This document shows positions 56,541 to 64,000 of a stretch of DNA of 64,000 bases, piece after piece. The stretch is from Streptomyces sp. AC558_RSS880 (GTDB lineage: Bacteria; Actinomycetota; Actinomycetes; Streptomycetales; Streptomycetaceae): positions 433,867 through 497,866 of the forward strand of contig NZ_JAGMUJ010000084.1 of the NCBI RefSeq assembly GCF_019049255.1. The letters are read 5' to 3'. The notes under the pieces are model-generated. The model had not been told where the DNA came from and searched no databases. It saw only the letters and a list, made by a program, of their open reading frames with translations. How positions within the stretch are numbered: position 1 is the stretch's first letter; the number at the start of each line of letters is the position of its first letter. The position numbers and the translations under genes were made by a program.

Positions 56541-57062
56541 TCAGGCGGTGCCTTCCTCCGCCTGTTCCTGCAGGAAGACGCTCACCTGCTGGGCGAGGCT
56601 GTCCCGGCACGCGCCCGCGGGCGCCCCCGCGGACCCCTCGTGCACGCCGATGCCGCCCGCCCACAGCCGGCGCCCGGCCCACTCCTCGTCGACGCGCAGC
56701 TGGACCTGGACGTCGACCTGGCTCAGGGCCGCCTCGGGACCGGCGGCGTAGAGGACGGCGGTGGCGCGGCGCAGCGGGTAGACGTCGAAGCCCTCGATGA
56801 ATTGCGAGTTGCGCCAGTCGATGAACGCGCTCTCACCGTCTGGACCGGTCCGTACGTCGATCTGGCCGTCCTCGACGTGAATGCAGAAAGGCCGGTCGCC
56901 GCGATTCTCGACGGTCACGCGGACACTGAAGTACGTCAGCCCCTCGGCGGCGTCGTCCCGTCCCTTCGGCGGTTCGCCGGATTCCAGACGGTGGACGCGG
57001 ACCCGCAGACCGGCATGCTCGTCGTACTCCTGCCAGTCCCCGACCACGTTCGGCTCGTACAC
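56541..57062 (-). CDS. hypothetical beta-rich cytoplasmic protein
   Basis: A 173-residue protein without signal peptide. LTYFSVRVTVENRGDRPFCI and DGQIDVRTGPDGESAFIDWR resemble an immunoglobulin-like beta sandwich of the DUF4352 kind. An acidic helical C-terminus follows (RDSLAQQVSVFLQEQAEEG). Streptomycetes have several such proteins of unknown function. It is convergent with hemC. Start is ATG 57062. No function can be assigned. Confidence 0.65.
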   Translation of the reverse strand: MYEPNVVGDWQEYDEHAGLRVRVHRLESGEPPKGRDDAAEGLTYFSVRVTVENRGDRPFCIHVEDGQIDVRTGPDGESAFIDWRNSQFIEGFDVYPLRRATAVLYAAGPEAALSQVDVQVQLRVDEEWAGRRLWAGGIGVHEGSAGAPAGACRDSLAQQVSVFLQEQAEEGTA

Positions 57063-57560
57063 AGTGCACCTCTCGACTTCTGTCCGATGCTTCCTATCTG
57101 CGGCCTCGGCGCACTGTCAAATGAGCGGAATGCGCTGTGGTCAGGCAGTTCGCCCGAGCTGATCGGCGATCAAGCGCTGCGCTGGAGGAATCCCCCGGCC
57201 GGCCGGCCGACGGCCGGCGAGGGCGTGCCGCACATCACGTCCGGCGCCGTGATCACCGGCGCGCCGTCCGGGCGGTCCGCGACGGTGGGGACGGACCGCC
57301 CCGGAGCCATCCGCCCCGCCGCGGGGAATTTCACGCCATGAATTCACTTGATTTCCCACCGTGCACCCTCCGGCAATTTCCCCCACCGAATTCCGGGAAA
57401 AGTTTTGGAATGACGGACCACGGGGAAGGGGACTCTCAGTGCTTCGGACAGGAGGCACGTCCGTGGGAACCGCTTCGCCGGCCGCGGGCCTGTCGTGGTC
57501 CGAGCCGCCTCTTCCCACGGGTTCTGTCCATTCGGCACCCCGCTCAGGGAGGTGCGCGTG
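57063..57560. other. 498-bp gap, promoter region of the sigma factor gene
   Basis: No confident gene. A 54-codon minus-strand frame (57170-57334, GTG start, no ribosome site) has very high GC3, but so does the opposite frame, so neither is called. An A/T-richer stretch at 57310-57420 probably holds the sigma gene promoter; GTTT (57402) with GGGGAA (57422) is only a weak sigma-B-like match. Confidence 0.4.
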
Positions 57561-58352
57561 ATGCGTACCGTCAGTCCCAGGAAGCAGCACTCCCACGACG
57601 ACGCCCCCGACACGGCAGGGGACTTCGCGCGCCTGGCCCGGCTGCCCGAAGGACCCGAACGCAGGATGCTGCGTGACGCGCTGGTCACGGCCTGGCTGCC
57701 CATGGCCGAGCGCATCGCCGTCCGTTTCCGGGGCCGCGGTGAGGCCCTGGAGGATCTGTACCAGGTGGCGGCCCTCGGTCTGGTCAAGGCCGTGGACCAC
57801 TACGACCCGGCGCGCGGCAACGCCTTCGAGGCGTACGCCGTGCCGACCGTCACCGGCGAGATCAAGCGCCACTTCCGCGACCACATGTGGACGCTGCACG
57901 TGCCGCGCCGGGTCCAGGACCTGCGCAACCGTGTGCGGCACGCGGCGAAGGAGCTGGCGCAGACCACTCCGGGCCACTCTCCCACGGTCGCCGAGATCGC
58001 CGCGCACACCCGGCTGACCGAGAGCGAGGTGCGCACCGGGATGGAGGCCCTGGAGTGCTTCTCCGCCCTGTCGCTGGAGGCGGAGATGCCGGGCACCGAC
58101 GGTTACGCCCTGGGCGACGCGATCGGCGGCCCCGACCCGGCCTACGACACCGTCGTCGACCGGGTGGCGGTACGCCCCTGTCTGGAGGCGCTGCCGGAGC
58201 GTGAGCGGATCATCCTCTACCTGCGGTTCTTCCGGGGAATGACGCAGAGCGGCATCGCCGAACAGCTCGGCATCTCGCAGATGCACGTCTCCCGGCTGCT
58301 CAACAGCTGTTTCACCCAGCTGCGCGAGGAACTGCTCACCGAGACCGGCTGA
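57561..58352 (+). CDS. SigB/SigF/SigG-family RNA polymerase sigma factor
   Basis: A 263-residue group III sigma factor. Region 2 is DLYQVAALGLVKAVDHYDPA, YAVPTVTGEIKRHFRDHMWT and LHVPRRVQDLRNRV (the -10 recognition part). Region 3 includes PTVAEIAAHTRLTESEVRTG, and region 4 LPERERIILYLRFFRGMTQS and GIAEQLGISQMHVSRLLNSC. No anti-sigma gene is adjacent, which is common for the many sigma-B-like factors of streptomycetes. ATG 57561 follows GGAGG 8 nt upstream. It could be switched by the phosphatases elsewhere in the window, but this is inference. Confidence 0.95.
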   Translation: MRTVSPRKQHSHDDAPDTAGDFARLARLPEGPERRMLRDALVTAWLPMAERIAVRFRGRGEALEDLYQVAALGLVKAVDHYDPARGNAFEAYAVPTVTGEIKRHFRDHMWTLHVPRRVQDLRNRVRHAAKELAQTTPGHSPTVAEIAAHTRLTESEVRTGMEALECFSALSLEAEMPGTDGYALGDAIGGPDPAYDTVVDRVAVRPCLEALPERERIILYLRFFRGMTQSGIAEQLGISQMHVSRLLNSCFTQLREELLTETG

Positions 58353-58367
58353 GCCGGGCGGGCTCCG

Positions 58368-58409
58368 CGGGGCGCGTCAGTCCTCCGGCGGGGCGCGTCA
58401 GTCCTCCGG
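58368..58409. repeat. 21-bp tandem duplication spanning the ANTAR-gene stop codon
   Basis: The 21-bp unit CGGGGCGCGTCAGTCCTCCG plus G occurs twice (58368-58388, 58389-58409). Each copy contains the ANTAR gene's last codons and stop in the minus orientation; the real gene ends in the second copy at 58398. Confidence 0.9.
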
Positions 58410-58718
58410 CGGCGCGCCCGGGATCTGGGTGGGGCCGAGCCGGTCCAGGACCTCCTCCAGCACCGTCCGCACCTCCGCCGGCAGGAGCCCGGTGCGCCCC
58501 CAGACGAGGATCAGGTCGGCCACGTTGCGCAGCTTGATGTTCGTGCGCTGGGAGACCTCCTTCAGCACGGTCCAGCCCTGGTCGGGCGAGACCCGCCCGA
58601 GCGCGACGACCATGCCGATCGCCTGGTCCACCACCGCGTGCGAGACGACCGCGTCCTTCAGCTGCTGTACCTCTTCCTCCAGCTGGAGGATGCGGTCCGC
58701 GCCCCCGTCCGTGGGCAT
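58398..58718 (-). CDS. short ANTAR-domain protein
   Basis: A 106-residue protein. A short coiled segment (ILQLEEEVQQLKDAVVSHAV) leads into an ANTAR RNA-binding domain, AIGMVVALGRVSPDQGWTVL, then KEVSQRTNIKLRNVADLILV, close to the consensus (AxGxLMxxxG...A...L...S...N.kLr.vA..I). ANTAR proteins bind paired RNA hairpins and prevent termination. No sensory domain is fused, so a partner must signal. ATG 58718 follows a strong GGAGG. It is convergent with the sigma-factor gene. Confidence 0.88.
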   Translation of the reverse strand: MPTDGGADRILQLEEEVQQLKDAVVSHAVVDQAIGMVVALGRVSPDQGWTVLKEVSQRTNIKLRNVADLILVWGRTGLLPAEVRTVLEEVLDRLGPTQIPGAPPED

Positions 58719-58967
58719 GGTCACCTCCGGGTCCGGTGTGCCGCTCTCGTGGTGCCTTCGCATAGTGCTTGAGTGCCTTCACCCAGTGTCCGATCCATCC
58801 ATCGTCGCCACTGGGGCCGCCCTGCGCCACTGGGGTGGCCCGGGGCGGTGGGGCCTTCCGTTTCGGTGCCGCCGCCGGGGTACTCGGCAGGCGCCCGGAG
58901 GGGTACCCGGCGGACACTGGTGCCCTCCGGGTGGCTGCCAGGCCGACGAGATCAGGACGCGACTGCC

Positions 58968-59771
58968 ATGAACCACGACATGCCCTCCCCCGCCGGCGCG
59001 ACGGACGTCTTCTCGACGCACTCCGTGTTCGGGGCGCCCTGTTGGGTGAGCCTGACCAGCCGTGACATAAAGACGACCGAGGAGTTCTACGGGGCGGTGC
59101 TGGGCTGGAAGTGGCGTCCGGTGCGCCTCGGCGACCGGTTCCGCATCGCCCTGTCCGAGGGCCGGCCGGTGGCCGGGATCGCCGGGGTCGCCGGCATGTG
59201 GCAGATGGCGGTGGCGTGGACGCCGTACTTCGCGGTGCGCAGCGCCGACGAGGCCGCGGCGCGGGTGCAGGAGCGCGGCGGCACCGCGGCGGTCGGCCCG
59301 ATCTCCCTGCCGCCCGGGCGCGCGGCGCTGCTGGCCGACCGGGACGGGGCGACGTTCGGGGTCTGGGAGGGCGAGCTGTTCAGCGACTGGCCCACCTGGC
59401 GCCGTGCCCAGCTCGCGTTCGTCCGGCTGCACACCCGTGACGCCTTCGACGCCGCGATCTTCTACGGCGGGGTCTTCGACTGGGCGTCCGACAAGCCGGG
59501 CTGTGTCGAGGTGGAGTACGAGGGCGAGGAAGTGGTGCTGCGCAGCGGCGGGGACGTGGTGGCGCGGATCGAGTCGGGGGCGGCGGAGTCGGCTCCCGAC
59601 CCGGCGATCCGGCCGCACTGGCAGGTGCACTTCGCGGTGCGGGACGTGGCCGCCTGCGCCCGCGCCGCCGAGCGGCACGGCGGCAGCGTGCTGTCCCTGG
59701 GCGCCGACGAGGCCGTGCTCCGCGACAACGAGGGTGCCCAGTTCACGGTGACGTCACGCCGCGAGCGCTGA
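58968..59771 (+). CDS. two-domain VOC (glyoxalase-fold) protein
   Basis: A 267-residue protein of two VOC modules. The first has CWVSLTSRDIKTTEEFYGAV and LGWKWRPVRLGDRFRIALSE, the second FVRLHTRDAFDAAIFYGGVF and HWQVHFAVRDVAACARAAER. The PWxxLxxxDxxxxxxFY start resembles CFP30B/27-like actinobacterial proteins, whose role is unclear. Metal ligands are not all obvious. ATG 58968 has only AGGAC upstream. The 249-bp gap before it shows nothing recognisable besides the ANTAR promoter. It is convergent with glgX (21 bp). Confidence 0.88.
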   Translation: MNHDMPSPAGATDVFSTHSVFGAPCWVSLTSRDIKTTEEFYGAVLGWKWRPVRLGDRFRIALSEGRPVAGIAGVAGMWQMAVAWTPYFAVRSADEAAARVQERGGTAAVGPISLPPGRAALLADRDGATFGVWEGELFSDWPTWRRAQLAFVRLHTRDAFDAAIFYGGVFDWASDKPGCVEVEYEGEEVVLRSGGDVVARIESGAAESAPDPAIRPHWQVHFAVRDVAACARAAERHGGSVLSLGADEAVLRDNEGAQFTVTSRRER

Positions 59772-59792
59772 CACCGGGTGCGGTCCCGCCGG

Positions 59793-61933
<2,141 letters not shown>

Positions 61934-61937
<4 letters not shown>

Positions 61938-62446
61938 CGGACCTCCTCCAGGAGGCCGCCCGGCGTTCGCACCCGGCCGGTGAGCGTGACGACGCTCACC
62001 TCGCGGGGCAGGTCCAGCCCCTCGCTCTCGCGCGGGTCGGGCGCGGTCGGCACGAGGGGGACGCGTTCGCCGGCGCGGGCGCGCTGTGAGAACCAGATGA
62101 CCTTGCTGCCGTTCTCGGTGGCGCAGCAGCCCCAGCCGTCGCTGCTCGCCGCGATGTGCTCGAGGCAGCCGCGCAGTTCCTGGTCGGGGCGCAGGGCGCG
62201 GTCGTTGTCCCCGATGGCCGTGATGAGGTGCTGGCCGTTCCACCACATCTCGATCGACGTGTTCTTGTCGGTGGCGTGCTCGTCGATGGCCCGCAGCAGC
62301 ATCTCGGCGCCGCCGCAGACGGGCTCCATCAGGTTTTCCAGGTCCCAGAACCGGAGGTGAGCGGCCAGTATGCGGCTGACCTGTCCCACCCTCTCGGGGC
62401 TGACTTCCACGTCGAGGTGGTAGTAGCAGGGCACTGCGGTCTTCAT
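61934..62446 (-). CDS. degenerate ATP-binding (anti-sigma-like) protein coupled to glgX
   Basis: A 170-residue HATPase_c_2-like protein. The fold is recognised from PERVGQVSRILAAHLRFWDL and TSIEMWWNGQHLITAIGDND, but the N-box is GGAEMLLRAIDEHA instead of ELVxNAxxH, so ATP binding may be weak. GWGCCATENGSKVIWFSQRA lies at the lid. The C-terminus is Pro-rich. It is translationally coupled to glgX, an unusual link between an anti-sigma-like protein and glycogen breakdown. Start ATG 62446 has GAGGAG upstream. Role unknown. Confidence 0.75.
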
Positions 62447-62799
62447 GGTCGTTGGCTCCTCACGCGAAGCTCTCGTCCCTCCTCGCCCCCGCGGGGCGAG
62501 CCCCCGGACACGGAACGTGAGCGGGTATCGCTTCTGAGTCACCTTCAGGGTGAGGGGGTTGGGCCGTTCGTGCAACACGAGCGCACGGCTGTGACGCGGG
62601 GGGCGACATGCGAGCGGGAGAGGGCCGCGACACACCGCCCGGGTGGTTGAAAAGCCAACAAGACGTTGCGTCATCACCCGTGCACCATGTGTGAAGACCT
62701 CGATCGCCGTTACGGGTCCGTGCATCCGCGCGCACGGCCGCCGCCCCGACCGCCGGGACAACGCGCCTCGAATCGAGCCCCGGAAAGGTGCACGGCGCC
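62447..62799. other. 353-bp divergent promoter region
   Basis: No gene. It separates the glgX operon from the DUF5133 gene. A CTCGCCCC/GGGGCGAG hairpin (62482-62500) lies in the leader of the minus-strand operon, and an A/T-richer patch near 62640-62710 is the likely plus-strand promoter zone. No clear operator was found. Confidence 0.5.
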
Positions 62800-63102
62800 A
62801 TGCTGCTACCCGCCAAAGCCGAAGTCGCCCGGCAGCTGCGCCGGTACCGGGCCTGGGAACGCGTGATGCTGGCGGCCCCGACCGATCACACGGTACGGGC
62901 CACCTTCGAGGACGCCGGCTACACCCTCTGCGTGCTGATGGGCAAGCGCTGCGCCCGGGAGGCGGCGGACGCCGCCGAACGGTACCTGCGCACCACCGTC
63001 GTCACCTATCTGCAGGAACAGAACGAAACGCCCCGTCCGGCGGCCGCGGTCCGACGGGGTCCGCCGGCCGTCGAGCGGCGCTCCACGGCGGGAAGGCAAT
63101 GA
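62800..63102 (+). CDS. DUF5133-domain protein
   Basis: A 100-residue protein. MLLPAKAEVARQLRRYRAWE, then RATFEDAGYTLCVLMGKRCA and REAADAAERYL match DUF5133 proteins of streptomycetes, all of unknown function. The C-terminal 25 residues are Arg/Pro-rich. ATG 62800 is chosen by family alignment; GGAAAGG at 62782-62788 is rather far, and a GTG at 62788 is the alternative. It lies upstream of glgE with a hairpin between. Confidence 0.82.
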   Translation: MLLPAKAEVARQLRRYRAWERVMLAAPTDHTVRATFEDAGYTLCVLMGKRCAREAADAAERYLRTTVVTYLQEQNETPRPAAAVRRGPPAVERRSTAGRQ

Positions 63103-63125
63103 CCTTCCCGCCGCTGTTTGGTCCC

Positions 63126-63149
63126 ACGCCCGGGCGCCCGCCCGGGCGT
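63126..63149 (+). terminator. hairpin between DUF5133 gene and glgE
   Basis: ACGCCCGGGCG (63126-63136) pairs with 63139-63149, with a 2-nt gap, 24 bp after the stop codon. It could terminate or attenuate transcription into glgE. Confidence 0.55.
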
Positions 63150-63176
63150 CGAGCACGGCGGAGGTGCACAGACCCC

Positions 63177-64000
63177 ATGAAGACGACCCGGACCATCGGC
63201 CGCATCCCGGTACGGGACGTCCGGCCGGCCGTCGACTGCGGCAGGCGGCCGGCCAAGGCCGTCGTGGGCGAGGCGTTCGACGTCACGGCCACACTCTTCC
63301 GGGAGGGCCACGACGCGGTCGCCGCCAATGTGGTGCTGAAGGACCCGGAGGGACGTCCGGGGCCGTTCACACCGATGCGGGAGCTCGCGCCCGGCAGCGA
63401 CCGGTGGGGCGCGGAGGTCGTCGCGGACGGCCCGGGCCGGTGGACCTACCGCGTCGAGGCCTGGGGCGATCCCGTGGCCACCTGGCGCAGGACCGCCGGC
63501 GTCAAGGTTCCGGCGGGCATCGACACCGGCCTGGTCCTGGAGGAGGGCGCCGATCTCCACGAGCGCGCGGCCGCCGGGATCCCGCGGGAGGACGGACAGG
63601 CCGTGGTTCTCGCCGCGGCCGAGATGCTGCGGGACGACTCCCTGCCCTGTGCCACCCGGCTGGCGGCGGCGTTGACGCCGGAGGTGGACGCGGTGCTGGC
63701 CCGGCACCCGCTGCGGGAGCTGGTCACCAGCAGCGACCCGCTGCCGCTGCTGGTGGAACGCGAACGGGCCCTGTACGGCTCCTGGTACGAGTTCTTCCCC
63801 CGCTCCGAGGGCACCCCCGCCCGCCCGCACGGCACCTTCGACACCGCCGCCCGCCGCCTCCCGGCGATCGCCGCGATGGGCTTCAACGTCGTCTACCTCC
63901 CCCCGATCCACCCGATCGGCACCACCCACCGCAAGGGCCCCAACAACACGCTGAACGCCGGCCCCGACGACGTCGGCGTGCCCTGGGCGATCGGCTCCCC
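63177..64000 (+). CDS. glgE: maltose-1-phosphate maltosyltransferase, cut by window end
   Basis: Starts at ATG 63177 (MKTTRTIGRIPVRDVRPAVD) and stays open to the end of the window: 274 codons of a protein normally about 670 residues. The N-terminal beta domain (GRRPAKAVVGEAFDVTATLF, VEAWGDPVATWRR) is followed by the helical insert and the start of the GH13 barrel, with YGSWYEFFPRSEGT, AAMGFNVVYLPPIHPIGTTH and RKGPNNTL, all signatures of GlgE. It extends alpha-1,4-glucans using maltose 1-phosphate. GGAGG lies 12 nt upstream. The pathway partners treS, mak and glgB may follow beyond the edge. Confidence 0.93.
   Translation, partial: MKTTRTIGRIPVRDVRPAVDCGRRPAKAVVGEAFDVTATLFREGHDAVAANVVLKDPEGRPGPFTPMRELAPGSDRWGAEVVADGPGRWTYRVEAWGDPVATWRRTAGVKVPAGIDTGLVLEEGADLHERAAAGIPREDGQAVVLAAAEMLRDDSLPCATRLAAALTPEVDAVLARHPLRELVTSSDPLPLLVERERALYGSWYEFFPRSEGTPARPHGTFDTAARRLPAIAAMGFNVVYLPPIHPIGTTHRKGPNNTLNAGPDDVGVPWAIGS

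Noticed and set aside
57170..57334. 54-codon minus-strand gene with high GC3
   Set aside because: The opposite frame has equally high GC3, there is no ribosome site, and the product matches nothing recognised.
57402..57427. Sigma-B-type promoter of the sigma factor gene
   Set aside because: GTTT-N16-GGGGAA departs from GGGTAY at two positions, too weak to call as a feature by itself.

Overview
This is a window from a Streptomyces chromosome (or a very close actinomycete). The evidence is very high G+C with G/C-ending codons, many GTG starts, a sigma-B-type sigma factor, SpoIIE-type phosphatases, a CebR-type cellulose operator, secreted streptogrisin and chitin-type AA10 proteins, a LAXTG sortase substrate and GlgE-route glycogen genes. 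No rRNA, tRNA, insertion sequence, prophage or CRISPR array was recognised. All functional calls come from reading the sequence, without any database search.

Layout. 1-12.6 kb: a cut AMIN-like secreted protein, a PAS/GAF/SpoIIE phosphatase, a 5'-truncated DUF4232 remnant, an EamA transporter, a large sortase-anchored DUF1996 protein, a chitin-type LPMO and an O-GlcNAcase-like GNAT (each with a perfect CebR box), then a BrkB-family protein, flavodoxin, methyltransferase, SRPBCC and Rv1733c-like genes. 12.6-20.8 kb: zinc alcohol dehydrogenase, a giant CtpI-like P-type ATPase with a membrane partner, and a nucleotidyltransferase-BON-metallophosphoesterase operon behind a sigma-B-like promoter. 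21-24.3 kb: Tat-secreted PhoD phosphatase and a streptogrisin with a chitin-binding tail. 24.3-29.6 kb: a tightly overlapped operon encoding a 62-residue membrane-tailed peptide, an unknown protein, two DUF6895-like paralogues and a serine hydrolase, next to a CYP152 peroxygenase preceded by a 22-bp tandem operator. This is the best candidate here for an undescribed system.

30.4-37.6 kb: a nucleotide-sugar and glycan cluster (UDP-glucuronate-decarboxylase-like enzyme, carbamoyltransferase, GT2, GT4, GmhA, HldE) that points to a carbamoylated, heptose-containing surface glycan or glycoside. 37.7-44 kb: MFS exporter, hemerythrin, DoxX, fructosamine kinase and catalase with a small partner. 44.3-54.4 kb: regulators (PucR, AraC, MarR) and redox or transport genes, plus a second PP2C phosphatase fused to an ATPase module. 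54.7-64 kb: a secreted Nep1-like protein, a second-type hemC, an orphan sigma factor, an ANTAR protein, and glycogen genes glgX and glgE, the latter cut by the window end.

Themes. Stress signalling is dense: two phosphatases of the anti-anti-sigma kind, a sigma-B-type factor, a degenerate ATP-binding regulator, and sigma-B-like promoters at two operons. Extracellular polymer use (chitin, cellulose control, protein, phosphate) is the second theme. Several regulators and enzymes appear to be made from leaderless transcripts, because a -10 hexamer sits 6-8 nt before the start codon.
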